Assembly (NCBI RefSeq): GCF_010894435.1
Contig: NZ_JAAIXZ010000002.1
Span: 434,001 to 498,000 of the forward strand
DNA length: 64,000 bases
Reading direction: 5' to 3'
Source of the DNA: Pyxidicoccus trucidator
GTDB lineage: Bacteria; Myxococcota; Myxococcia; Myxococcales; Myxococcaceae
How positions within the stretch are numbered: position 1 is the stretch's first letter; every line of letters begins with the position of its first letter. A model generated the notes under the pieces. The model saw only the letters and a program-made list of their open reading frames with translations, searched no databases and was not told where the DNA came from. Shown piece by piece: positions 38,104 to 47,300 of this stretch. A program made the position numbers and the translations under genes.

Positions 38104-38765
38104 CGAAGCGGAATCCGTACGTCCCCTCCGGACCCCTGCAGGACCAGGTGCAGGCCGTCTTCCCGAAGGACGGACGGGGGGACTTCGAACAGGAGGACCA
38201 CGTCGGTGCGCTCCTCCGGTGCCCAGGTGCGCCGCAGCGGGCGCGTGCCCACCACGGCCTGCGCATCACGGGCCAGCGGCACCTCCTGGCCCCCGGCGCC
38301 CGCCACCTTCGCGCCGCCCAGGTCCAGCGTCAGCGGGGTGGCGCCCACGTTCTGCGTGACGAGCTGCACGCGGAGGAACAACTCCTCCGTCGTGAGGCTC
38401 ACCTTCCCCGAGCCCTTCACCGAGTGGGACGACTCCAGCCCGGTGAGCTTCACCGCCAGCGCCTCCACGTGCACGGTGTTGTTGGCGTCGGGCAACGGCA
38501 GCTTCCGCTCCGCGGACTCGTCCAGCCCCGCGGCCAGTCCCGCCAGGTTCGCGTTCGGGTCTCCGCGCGTGGACTCGGGCCCCTGGGTGGGATGGCCCCC
38601 CTGGTTCACCCGGTCCACCTCCGCGCGGAGCTTCTGCAGCGTCCGGTCATCTCCACCTCCCTGGGCGCCAGGCGCGGACTCCTCCTTCGTGCAGCCCCCC
38701 GTGAGGAGGGCCGCCGCCGTGAGGAGCGCCATTGACGCCAGGGAAGGGGAGGATCGGGGACTCAC
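38100..38765 (-). CDS. Hypothetical lipoprotein in the alaS operon
   Basis: Protein of 221 residues with a lipoprotein signal (ASMALLTAAALLTGGC, lipobox TGGC). A polar region follows and then a beta-sandwich-like domain (LTTEELFLRVQLVTQNVGAT, TDVVLLFEVPPSVLREDGLH) like those of DUF4352-type proteins. The GTG at 38765 overlaps the alaS stop (GTGA), and its own stop overlaps the PilZ-Hsp70 start, so three genes are translationally coupled. An alternative start is the ATG of MALLTAAALL. Function unknown. Confidence 0.8.
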   Translation of the reverse strand: MSPRSSPSLASMALLTAAALLTGGCTKEESAPGAQGGGDDRTLQKLRAEVDRVNQGGHPTQGPESTRGDPNANLAGLAAGLDESAERKLPLPDANNTVHVEALAVKLTGLESSHSVKGSGKVSLTTEELFLRVQLVTQNVGATPLTLDLGGAKVAGAGGQEVPLARDAQAVVGTRPLRRTWAPEERTDVVLLFEVPPSVLREDGLHLVLQGSGGDVRIPLR

Positions 38766-41455
38766 GCCGCGCCCGCTCCCTTCACCAGCTCGTACAGCTT
38801 CTCGAGCGCCGCGGGCAGCTTCGCGGCATCCGGGCCACCGGCCTGCGCCATGTCGGCCTTGCCGCCGCCCTTGCCGCCGACTTCCTTGGCCATCTCCCGC
38901 ACCAGCGCGCCCGCGTTGATGCCCCTGGCCACCACGTCCTTGGTGGCCGCCACCAGGATGATGGCCCGGCCGTCCTTCTCGCCGCCGATGGCCACCACAC
39001 CCGAGCGGATGCGGTCTCGGAGCTGGTCCGCCATGCCGCGCAGCACGCTGTCGTCCGCCGAGTCCACCTGCGTGGCCAGCACCTTCATGCCGTTGACCTC
39101 GCGCGCCTGCTCCAGGAGGTCCTTGCTGCCCGCCGTCTGGGCCTTCACGGCGACCTCTTCCAGCTTGCGCTCCAGCTCCTTCACGCGCTTCTGGGTGGCC
39201 TCGACGCGCTTGGACAGGTCCTTCGGGGAAGTCTTCAGCAGCTCGGCCGCGTGGCGCAGCTCGTGCTCCTGTTCGCGCACGTACTGGAGCGCGCCAACGC
39301 CGGTGAGCGCGACGATGCGGCGCACGCCGGACGCCACGCCGCCCTCACTGGTAATCCTGAACAGGCCGATGTCACCGCTGCGGCGCACGTGGGTGCCGCC
39401 GCACAGCTCGGTGGACTCCGGGTGCACGGTGACGACGCGCACCGTCTCGCCGTACTTCTCGCCGAACATGGCGACGGCGCCGGACTTCTTCGCGTCCTCC
39501 AGCTTCATGACGCGCGTCTCCGCCGACGGGTTGTCGCGAATCCACCCGTTGACCAGGTCCTCCACCTTCTCGAGCTGCTCCGGCGTGGCCGGCGAGAAGT
39601 GCGAGAAGTCGAAGCGCAGGTAGTCCGGCGCGACGACGGAGCCCGCCTGCTTCACGTGCTCGCCGAGCACCAGCTTGAGCGCCTTGTGCAAGAGGTGCGT
39701 CGCGGAGTGGTTGGCGCGGATGGACTTGCGCCGCTCCACGTTGACGCCCGCCTGCACCATGTCGCCGACCTTGAAGGTGCCCTCGGTGACTTCCACCGAG
39801 TGGACGACGAGGCCCGCCACCGGACGCTGCGCGTCCTTCACCTGCGCCACCGCCTTGCCACCGTGGCCGACGATGCGGCCGGTGTCTCCCACCTGGCCGC
39901 CGGACTCGCCGTAGAAGGGCGTGCGGTCCAGCACCAGCTCCACCGTCTCGCCCTGGGTGGCCTGGGTCAGCTCGGCGCCGTCCTTGAGGATGGCGCGGAT
40001 GCTGCCCTCGCCCTCGTGGCCCTCGCCCTCGTAGCCGAGGAACTCGGTGGGCCCGAGCCGCTCCAGCAGCTTCAGGTAGATGTCACCGATGCCCTTGTCG
40101 CCGGAGCCGGTGAACTTGTTCCTGTCCGCCTCCTCCTTGAGGAGCTCCTCGAAGCGCTTCAGGTCCACGTCGAGGCCGCGCTCGCGGGCGATGATCTGCG
40201 TCAGGTCCCACGGGAAGCCGTAGGTGCCGTGCAGCAGGTAGACCACCTCACCGGAGAGCTGCTTGCCCCCGGCCTTCTGCAGCTTCGCCAGCTCCTCCTC
40301 GATGAGCTTGAGGCCGCGGCTGAGCGTCTGGCGGAAGCTGGTCTCCTCGTGACGGCAGACCTCGAGGATGAAGGTGCGGCTCTCGCGCAGCTCGGGGTAG
40401 GCGTCGCCCATCAGCTCGATGACGCGGTCGACGACCTTGAAGAAGAACACGTCCTCCAGGTCCAGCTGGGTGCCGTGGCGGATGGCCCGGCGCATGATGC
40501 GGCGCAGGACGTAGCCGCGGCCCTCGTTGGAGGGCTGCACACCGTCGGCGATGAGGAAGGCCGCCGCGCGACTGTGGTCCGCCACCACGCGAAGGGACGC
40601 ACCGCCCTCCTGCGAGTAGGGCTTTCCGGACAGCTCGCTGACCTTGGCGATGATGTTCTGGAAGAGGTCGGTCTCGTAGTTGGAGCGCTTGCCCTGGACG
40701 ACGGACGCGATGCGCTCCAGGCCCGCGCCGGTGTCGATGGACGGCTTGGGCAGCGGAATCAGCGGCGCGTCCTTCTCCTTGCGCTCGAACTGCATGAACA
40801 CGAGGTTCCAGATTTCGAGCCAGCGGTCGCAGTCACATGCGACGCCCTGACACTTCTTGCCCTCCGCCTCTTCCGCACAGGCGATGTCGTTGCCCTGGAA
40901 GTAGTGGATTTCGGAGCAGGGGCCGCACGGGCCGGTGTCGCCCATGGCCCAGAAGTTGTCCTTGAGGCCGAGCTTGTAGATGCGCTCGCGGGGCACACCC
41001 TGCTTCGCCCACAGCTCGAAGGCCTCTTCGTCCCAGGGGGTGCCGCCCTCGCCGTTGAACACGGTGACGGCGAGGCGCGAGGTGTCCAGGCCGAGCGTCT
41101 TGGTGACGAACTCCCAGCCGTAGGCGATGGCCTCGGGCTTGAAGTAGTCGCCGAAGGAGAAGTTGCCGAGCATCTCGAAGAACGTGTGGTGCCGGGCGGT
41201 GAAGCCCACGTTGTCGAGGTCGTTGTGCTTGCCACCGGCGCGGACGCACTTCTGCGAGGTGGTGGCGCGCTTGTAGTCGCGCTTCTCGCGCCCGGTGAAG
41301 ACGTCCTTGAACTGGACCATGCCGGCGTTGGTGAACATCAACGTCGGGTCATTGGCGGGGACCAGCGACGAGGAGGCGACGCGGCTGTGACCACGCTCCT
41401 CGAAGAACTTGAGGAACGCCTCGCGAATCTGGGAGGCGGTGAGGGCGGAAGGCAT
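38762..41455 (-). CDS. alaS: Alanyl-tRNA synthetase
   Basis: Protein of 897 residues, the usual length. The catalytic domain starts at once with EAFLKFFEERGHSRVASSSL, then DPTLMFTNAGMVQFKDVFTG and a GDTGPCGPCSEIHYFQG motif 2/3 region. The editing domain has the zinc site ANHSATHLLHKALK plus CGGTHV. The C-terminal part ends in a Gly/Ala C-Ala domain (GGKGGGKADMAQAGGPD). It charges tRNA-Ala and clears mischarged Ser or Gly. The start at 41455 (MPSALTASQIRE) is standard. First gene of a coupled operon with the lipoprotein and the PilZ/Hsp70 fusion. Confidence 0.97.
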   Translation of the reverse strand: MPSALTASQIREAFLKFFEERGHSRVASSSLVPANDPTLMFTNAGMVQFKDVFTGREKRDYKRATTSQKCVRAGGKHNDLDNVGFTARHHTFFEMLGNFSFGDYFKPEAIAYGWEFVTKTLGLDTSRLAVTVFNGEGGTPWDEEAFELWAKQGVPRERIYKLGLKDNFWAMGDTGPCGPCSEIHYFQGNDIACAEEAEGKKCQGVACDCDRWLEIWNLVFMQFERKEKDAPLIPLPKPSIDTGAGLERIASVVQGKRSNYETDLFQNIIAKVSELSGKPYSQEGGASLRVVADHSRAAAFLIADGVQPSNEGRGYVLRRIMRRAIRHGTQLDLEDVFFFKVVDRVIELMGDAYPELRESRTFILEVCRHEETSFRQTLSRGLKLIEEELAKLQKAGGKQLSGEVVYLLHGTYGFPWDLTQIIARERGLDVDLKRFEELLKEEADRNKFTGSGDKGIGDIYLKLLERLGPTEFLGYEGEGHEGEGSIRAILKDGAELTQATQGETVELVLDRTPFYGESGGQVGDTGRIVGHGGKAVAQVKDAQRPVAGLVVHSVEVTEGTFKVGDMVQAGVNVERRKSIRANHSATHLLHKALKLVLGEHVKQAGSVVAPDYLRFDFSHFSPATPEQLEKVEDLVNGWIRDNPSAETRVMKLEDAKKSGAVAMFGEKYGETVRVVTVHPESTELCGGTHVRRSGDIGLFRITSEGGVASGVRRIVALTGVGALQYVREQEHELRHAAELLKTSPKDLSKRVEATQKRVKELERKLEEVAVKAQTAGSKDLLEQAREVNGMKVLATQVDSADDSVLRGMADQLRDRIRSGVVAIGGEKDGRAIILVAATKDVVARGINAGALVREMAKEVGGKGGGKADMAQAGGPDAAKLPAALEKLYELVKGAGAA

Positions 41456-41746
41456 GGTGTGGGTATATGCCACAACGCGAGGCGGCGCAGGAGTTCTTGG
41501 AGGGTGCATGGGTGGGAGGACGGCCCACGCTCCCAGGGGCTGACCTGGCCGGTGGCATGCCGGGGGAGGGGGCGGTTCCGGGGAGGGACGGCCGGCCGGT
41601 GCCCGGGCGGGCGGTGTCGGGTGGGGGACGGTGGCGGGAGGGGGAGGGCCGACGGAGTGCCTTCGCCCGTGGGCTCCGCGACTGCTGCCAGGCTCCCGCC
41701 GCGTCCACGTGTACCTACGTGCGCGTGCGGGAGTGAGGCGAGAGCT
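41456..41746. other. Intergenic region upstream of alaS
   Basis: A 291-base stretch between alaS and the broken gene. It contains a G-rich tract near 41600-41650 (runs of G on the plus strand) but no believable coding sequence and no T-box. Nothing else is seen. Confidence 0.6.
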
Positions 41747-42307
41747 TCACCCCCACTTCGACTTCATCTGTGCGATGAGGAAGATGAGGATCCGGGTTGT
41801 CACATAGACCGCCAGGAGCACTCCGAAGAAGAGGCCTGTCGCACCAATGCGGCCGATGCCGCCGCTCTGGTGGGGACCGGTTTCCAGAACGAGCATCACG
41901 GCCGTTCCTCCCGCGACGAACACCAGTAACCCACCTCCAGTGCCCCCGTGGAGAAAGCTTAGAGTGTCAGCAGCCCACCTCTCAACCTCGATCTGGTGCG
42001 CGCTCATGGACGGCTCACTCCGCGCGTCAGCAACCCACCTCTCCAACTTGAACTGCTGTGCACTCATGGACGGCTCACCCTCCTTGGCTCGTGGCAGAGC
42101 TTCCTCCTTTTCGTCTACGAGCTCATTCCATGCGGAGCACACCGCCATCGCGTAATCCGTAGGACTTGTGCAGCCGTCAGCGAACACAGAGGCGCACCAG
42201 TTGTCGTCGAGGCTCAACACGGTTCCCGCCCCCGGATCCTGCCGCGGAAGTGTCCAGCCCTGCGCAGAGAACTGCCGGACCACCGCTGCCCACGGGAGCC
42301 GGTCCAC
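41747..42307 (-). pseudogene. 3' part of the membrane-anchored gene split by the IS element
   Basis: Encodes residues 147-332 of the intact frame: VDRLPWAAVVRQFSAQGW then about 100 polar residues and two hydrophobic segments at the C-terminus (LLVFVAGGTAVMLVL and LFFGVLLAVYVTTRILIFLI). A GTG at 42307 keeps it open, but it has lost its promoter, RBS and N-terminal domain. A tandem duplication (EPSMSA-Q-ERW-AD, 60-bp period) lies inside. The other half is 43582-44017. Joining 44017-43573 to 42300-41747 gives 999 bases, one continuous reading frame. Inference: the broken protein is inactive, unless the downstream half is expressed from the IS. Confidence 0.8.
41966..42080 (-). repeat. Tandem 60-bp duplication inside the broken gene
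   Basis: Copies at about 41966-42020 and 42026-42080 share GTCAGCA, CCCACCTCT, and CTCATGGACGGCTCAC at the same offsets. They encode a repeated 20-residue unit with EPSMSA and ERW. The period is exactly 60 bases, keeping frame. Confidence 0.7.
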
Positions 42308-42309
42308 TC
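42301..42309. repeat. 9-bp target-site duplication (left copy)
   Basis: GGTCCACTC adjoins the left IS end. The same nine bases follow the right end at 43573-43581. Confidence 0.9.
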
Positions 42310-42326
42310 CTGAGGCATCCCCTCAT
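42310..42326. repeat. IS terminal inverted repeat, left
   Basis: Sequence CTGAGGCATCCCCTCAT, exact reverse complement of 43556-43572. Confidence 0.95.
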
Positions 42327-43480
42327 ATGACACCGAAGACTTCGCGGAAAACCGGTTGCTCTCGAACGAGTTGGCCGAAGAGTTCCATCAGCGGTCGCAA
42401 CTGGGCCTCGGGCATCATGGGCAGGGCCTGATAGTAGAAGTAGAAGCAGCCTTGGCGGAAGAGGGAGTAGGAGCGTTTCTTGACCGTGTTGGCTTTGAGG
42501 TAGCGCTCCATGCCCAGCCGCTCCCCGGCCGCTCCCAGCAACGTCAGCAGCGAGAGCGCCAGCGCACACACCAGCAGCAGCCGGTCGCGCCGCTCCGGCT
42601 CGGCAATGCTCATGGCGGACAGGCCCATACCGAAACGCAAGTCCTTGATGTCGCGGAAACTCTCCTCCGTGCGGAAGCGGCGACTGTAGAGCGCCACCAC
42701 CTGAGCGGCGCTCGCCGCGCTCAGGCTGGTGGCCAGACACCAGGGCTCCTTCATGTCCTTCTTCTTCACCAGCACCACCGCGCCCACCGGGGCCTCGTCG
42801 GCGGTGACGCGAGCGGCTGGCAGTCGGCAGGCACGGCCCGAGGCGGGCACCCACTCGGCGGCCGGGCGCCGCTCGCCGTCCCGACGGGTGACGGTGATGC
42901 ACTGGCGGAAACGGATGACGTACTCGAAGCCCAACTGCTCCAGCAGGGCGTAGAGATTCTGGTCAGCAAAGCCTCGGTCGGCCAGTACCGTCACCTTCAC
43001 CTCGGGGGCGATGAGCTCGCGAAGGCGCAAGAGGACGGAGTCTTCCACTTCATTGCGCAGCCCCTTGAGTGCGGACTTCTGCACCGTCAGCCACACCAGG
43101 GGCGTCGAGCGGCCATGTCGCGTCTTGAGCGCGGCCACCAACGTCGTCTGGTCGTCGGCGTCGAAGTCCGTCCAGTCTAGCGACACCACGGCCTCGGTGC
43201 GCTGCCCCAGCACATAGGGCACCCACAGGGCGAAGAGGTGCCAGACGTCGATGCCCGTGTTGGACAGCAGCCGGTCGCCCTGCTTCACCCCGTGCTTGCC
43301 CTTGGTGCCACGAGCCAGCGCCAGCGCCCGGCCAATGGCGTACACCGACAGGCTGGCCGCATGGACCACGCCCAGCGTCGCCAGCGACAGCGACAAGACT
43401 CTCTTGGCATGCAGCTCGTCCCCGAAGAGTCCGTCGAGGAAGGCGTGCACCTTCTTTTCGTTGATGGGAGAGGCTCTCAC
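42323..43480 (-). CDS. IS4-family transposase
   Basis: Protein of 385 residues with a DDE core: Asp in VVSLDWTDFDADD, Asp in KVTVLADRGFADQNLYALL and Glu in YSRRFRTEESFRDIKDLRFG. The last gives Y-x2-R-x3-E-x6-K, the IS4-family YREK signature. The C-terminus is hydrophobic (DRLLLVCALALSLLTLLG). The start is a GTG at 43480. The stop lies inside the left inverted repeat. It probably remains functional. Confidence 0.95.
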   Translation of the reverse strand: MRASPINEKKVHAFLDGLFGDELHAKRVLSLSLATLGVVHAASLSVYAIGRALALARGTKGKHGVKQGDRLLSNTGIDVWHLFALWVPYVLGQRTEAVVSLDWTDFDADDQTTLVAALKTRHGRSTPLVWLTVQKSALKGLRNEVEDSVLLRLRELIAPEVKVTVLADRGFADQNLYALLEQLGFEYVIRFRQCITVTRRDGERRPAAEWVPASGRACRLPAARVTADEAPVGAVVLVKKKDMKEPWCLATSLSAASAAQVVALYSRRFRTEESFRDIKDLRFGMGLSAMSIAEPERRDRLLLVCALALSLLTLLGAAGERLGMERYLKANTVKKRSYSLFRQGCFYFYYQALPMMPEAQLRPLMELFGQLVREQPVFREVFGVI

Positions 43481-43555
43481 CCTGTACGTAGTGTCGAGGC
43501 GGCCCTACTCCTCGCACGAACCAGCCGACCCGCCGCTTCCTCGTCAGCTTGCTAA

Positions 43556-43572
43556 ATGAGGGGATGCCTCAG
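43556..43572. repeat. IS terminal inverted repeat, right
   Basis: ATGAGGGGATGCCTCAG, the exact reverse complement of the left end. Confidence 0.95.
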
Positions 43573-43581
43573 GGTCCACTC
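43573..43581. repeat. 9-bp target-site duplication (right copy)
   Basis: GGTCCACTC, identical to 42301-42309, directly outside the right inverted repeat. Confidence 0.9.
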
Positions 43582-44017
43582 CGGAAGGTTCGTTCAAGAG
43601 GAGGATCTGCTCTGGGGGGAAGACGGACCGCAGATACGCCAATTCCCAGGCCAGACCTGGCGTCGTTCCTGGAAGAATGAGGACGAGCTGCACCTGGCTC
43701 ACGAGAGCCCGGATGCGCTGCTTCCAGTCATCCTCAGCCATAGTCACTCCCGCCTGCGATGGCTCCAGACCCTTCAAGGGCCCAACCCATTCCTCCAGCT
43801 GGGGCGACAGGAATTGCATGAATGAGTTCGGCTTGAAGAGTTCTCGCAGCGCGAAGCCAGGTGCACCAAGAGAGAGCGTCGCCGCGCCTATCGCCCCGTC
43901 ATCCACCATCATGGCGTTCTCGATAGCGGTCTTGTCCCGAGCATATGAGCGCAAGAGCAACACATGCGGGCGCTCGGGCATCGCGTCCTCTGGCTCCTGA
44001 TGCTCCGACCCTTCCAT

Positions 44018-44301
44018 GGCGTACCTCCTTGGGGGTGGCTCACCCTAACAGCGTCCGCGCGGCAGTCTGAAGCAACAGCCGAGGACCAGGAAGCCGAGGT
44101 GGACGTCAGCCTTGTGCTCATCTCGGACTCGAAGCCGCAGGAACTAGCGTTTGCGGCCTCATCCGAGGTCAGGCTGTTCCACGAAGCGGCTGGCCAGGAA
44201 CGGCCTGAACCCGAGTAGCGGCGCCAGGAAGGTGCACGCTTCCCCCAGACGTGAGGCGCTTCGAGAGGAATTGTGCGCGTTCTGGCGTAAAATCCCGAGC
44301 C
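44018..44301. other. Intergenic region with possible coding remnant
   Basis: Promoter region of the broken gene (leftward) and of the DUF4062-STAND gene (rightward). A plus-strand frame ending at 44218 reads EVDVSLVLISDSKPQELAFA in its last third, which looks protein-like, but its start lies antisense inside the broken gene and has no RBS. It may be the tail of a lost gene. Confidence 0.35.
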
Positions 44302-47300
44302 ATGGCGGGTAAGCTTCGAACGGTCTTCCTTAGTGGAACTCGACGTGACCTGGGTAGCTTCTTCGAGGCGGCGAGCGCTGCCATCGAGAAGGAGCTGGCA
44401 GGTTACCGCGTGAGCACGATGGAGGACCTGACACCGGAGGATATCCCGGTGGAGCGCTGGAGCCGCCGTGAGGCGGCAGTGCCGGATCTGCTGGTAGGAC
44501 TGGTGGGCCACTACTATGGGACGCCCCGGGCTGGCGGGCCTTCGCTGAGCGAGCGGGAGTTCGAGCGCGCCGGGATGGCGGGCGTCCCCCGGCTCATGTT
44601 TCTCACCGAGGCAGGCGACCCGGCACTCATCGAGCGCCAGGGCGCAGAGGAACGCCAGCACGTGGCGTCCTTTCGGAGCCGCCTTCAGAGCGGGGAGTTG
44701 GTCATCCGCCCCGGCATCATCACTCCCCAGGAGTTTTCCCGGGAGGTCGTCCGCGCCATCGGGGCGTGGGAGCGCCGGACCCTGGGAGGCGTGCTCCTGC
44801 CGGTGAAGCGATTCGTGGAACTCAACGAGCCATCCGCGCCTGACGGTATGCTGAGCCACCAGCACCCCTATGTTGGTTCGCACGCGTTGCTCGACATCCT
44901 CGAGCGCTTCGCCACTTCAGGCCAACGGATCCTCGTGCTGCATGGGCCGTGGGGACGCGGCAAGACGAGGCTCCTGCTCGAATGGTGCGGCAGGACGCGC
45001 GCAGAGCTCCGGTTTCTGCGGGAGGACGTAACGCTCCCCCATGACGCGCTCAAGAGCGCCGTGGATGACCCGTATGTCTTCATCGTGGAGGACGTGCACA
45101 AGCGTCCGGATGACGAGAAGCAGGCCCTGCTGCACTTTCTCCGGACCCGGGCTTCCAACCTCAAGCTGGTGGTCACCACGCGTACGAACCGCCTTGCCTC
45201 ATTCACCGGGGTGCTGCGGGGACATCACATGGAGCCAGGGCAGGTAGACGTACGAGAAGTCGAGGCACTGAGCGACCTGGCGCAGCGCCAACTCATCGCG
45301 TCCATCCTGGGAAAGAACGACGAGTGGGCCTACACCTTGGCGATGCGCACCCGCGGAAATGCGCTGGCGGGTGTGGTGGCTGCACGGGCCGCCCTGCAGG
45401 GAAGAGCGAACATCCGGGAGATTGAGGGCGAACATTTCGAGAGGGTGGTCGTCGAGAGCTTCCTGGACGCCGTTCTTGACAACGTGGAGGGAGAGCCCGC
45501 ACGGCGTGAGCGCTACAAGAAGGTCTTGAGGTTGGTTGCCGTGGCAGGTCCTGTCTGGCCCAAGGACACCGACGGGCTAGAGGCACTCGCCTGCTTCATC
45601 GGGGTGCGGCGCTATGAACTGCACGAGGATTTTAGTGCCCTGGAAGCCGCAGGGCTGCTGGTGCGCCATGGTGGACTGGTCCGCATCCCGGTTGATGCCG
45701 TCTCCGAATACCAAGTGGTGGATGCCTCCGTTTCCCCACATGGCGAGTCGACCGGCTATGTCGAGGAGGCCCTGAAAACGCTTGCAGAGCCTTTCCTGGG
45801 AAACATCCTCCGCAACCTGGCGATGGCCGATTGGGACCCGAATCAGAACGGACGTGTGGCGAGTGTGACCGGGGAGGTCTGGCAGCTTGTCCCAGACCTT
45901 TACGAGCATATGCCTGCTGTACGCCAAAACAAGATTCGCGAGGTCATCGCGGAGATTGCCCCACTCCATCCGGAACCCGCGTTGCGCTTCGCCGACAGGT
46001 TCCTCGGACCGGAGCTAGAGGATGCAGAGCGCACCGCGCCTTCCTCGCTGTCGTTCCTCTATTACGTGCGGCGGGACTTCACGAGGCTCCTGAAGAACGT
46101 CCTCGGTGCGCCGGTGTGTGTCGCACGGGCTTGTGATCTGCTCTGGAGCCTGGCCATGCAGGAGCCGAACCCAATCAACCCGCAGTCGGACAGTGCTGAA
46201 CGCGTCTTGCAGGACGCAGGTGAGTACCGGCCCACCCAATCTCTGGCGGCGTATGAGGCATTCGTCTCCTGGGCGGAGGTTCGCAGCCATGGAGCGAACA
46301 GACTCCCAGGGCACCGACTGGCGAAGTACCTTTCGCCCCTGCTCCACAAGGAGCTGATGCACGAGTGGTTCGATGGACAGCAGATCACCCTGGAAGCAAA
46401 AGGGCTGCTCTACTCCTACTGGAAACCACTGCGGCGAAGGGTCATCGACCTGCTCATCCGCATTGCGATTGATGGGGACTGGAAGGACGCGCGGGGGGCC
46501 TTGGTAGCGCTCGGCGCGGCGCTCTGGCATCAGCCCGGCTCCTTCCAGCGGCTCGTGAGCGAGGGGGAGCGGAGCCAGTGGATTCCAGAGCAGGAGTATG
46601 CCCTTGCGTGCTTGCGCAAGCTTCGCCAGGAGCGGCGCAGTCCCATCCTGGACCTCTGCATGCCGATGCAACTGTCGAGGCTGGCAGCGCGTGAGCGAGT
46701 GCCGGAACTCCGCGACACGGCCCGAGCACTGGTGGACGAGCTCCAGCGGGACCTGGCGGGCACACTTGAACAGGCCCTGGCAGGGGTGCACTCGGGCGAC
46801 CGACGCGACCCCGCAGGTACGGAGCGCGAACGGCAGGAGGCGCTCCAAGCAGCGGCGCGAGTGCTGGCGGCCCCCGGCGTGTCGCCCGAAGACTCGCTGG
46901 CGCGGCTGACGCGGTCGGCCGTTGCCCTGAATGAGGCCAATCGGCCTCCACGGGTCGAGGAACTCTTCAGTGACGTTGCCCAGACTTCCTCCCGCGTGGC
47001 GACCACCTGGGGCTTACTGCTGGTGCGCGAGCCTGGCCACCCGCTCAGGCCGATGGTGAACGGCTTGGTACGGGGGCTGCTAGGCTCGGATCCCGAAGCA
47101 GGGAAACTCCTCGTGGACGTCCTTCTCGACGACGGAAGCCCGGACTTCCTGAGGAGCCTCCGCTTCGCCGATTCAGACGTGGAGCTCCTGGGGGAGGCCA
47201 AAGTGGTCGCCTTGCTGAAGCGAATGCTGACGCACCCAGCGCTGTCCGTTCGCGCGCATGCTTTCAAACTCCTCGCTTATTCCGGTGGGCTCGGGGCGGC

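Larger units (their letters stand above)
42310..43572 (-). mobile_element. IS4-family insertion sequence, complete
   Basis: Element of 1263 bp bounded by perfect 17-bp inverted repeats: CTGAGGCATCCCCTCAT at 42310-42326 and its exact complement at 43556-43572. A 9-bp direct repeat (GGTCCACTC) flanks it on both sides, as expected for IS4-type transposition. It holds one transposase gene on the minus strand. The perfect repeats, intact transposase and restored target frame point to a recent insertion. Confidence 0.95.
43544..44017 (-). pseudogene. 5' part of the gene split by the IS element (RSY/TIR-like N-terminal domain)
   Basis: The truncated frame encodes about 148 native residues, then eight from the IS end. 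The native part has RPHVLLLRSYARDKTAIENA, GAIGAATLSLGAPGF, DDWKQRIRALVSQVQLVLIL and PGTTPGLAWELAYLRSVFP. This order (LRS(F/Y) motif, a Gly-Pro loop, W-helix, then GTT-GL-WEL) recalls small proteins with a nucleotide-binding fold fused to membrane anchors, seen near TIR and STAND genes. The relation is from memory and weak. A textbook RBS (AAGGAGGT, six bases before the ATG) is present. The missing C-terminal membrane half is 41747-42300. Confidence 0.8.

Noticed and set aside
38732-41929. Long open frame (about 1065 codons) on the plus strand
   Set aside because: It is antisense to alaS and the lipoprotein; composition is His/Val/Leu/Arg-rich shadow of high-GC codons and shows no family motif.
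43238-43559. Plus-strand frames inside the IS
   Set aside because: Antisense to the transposase; IS4 elements carry one gene.
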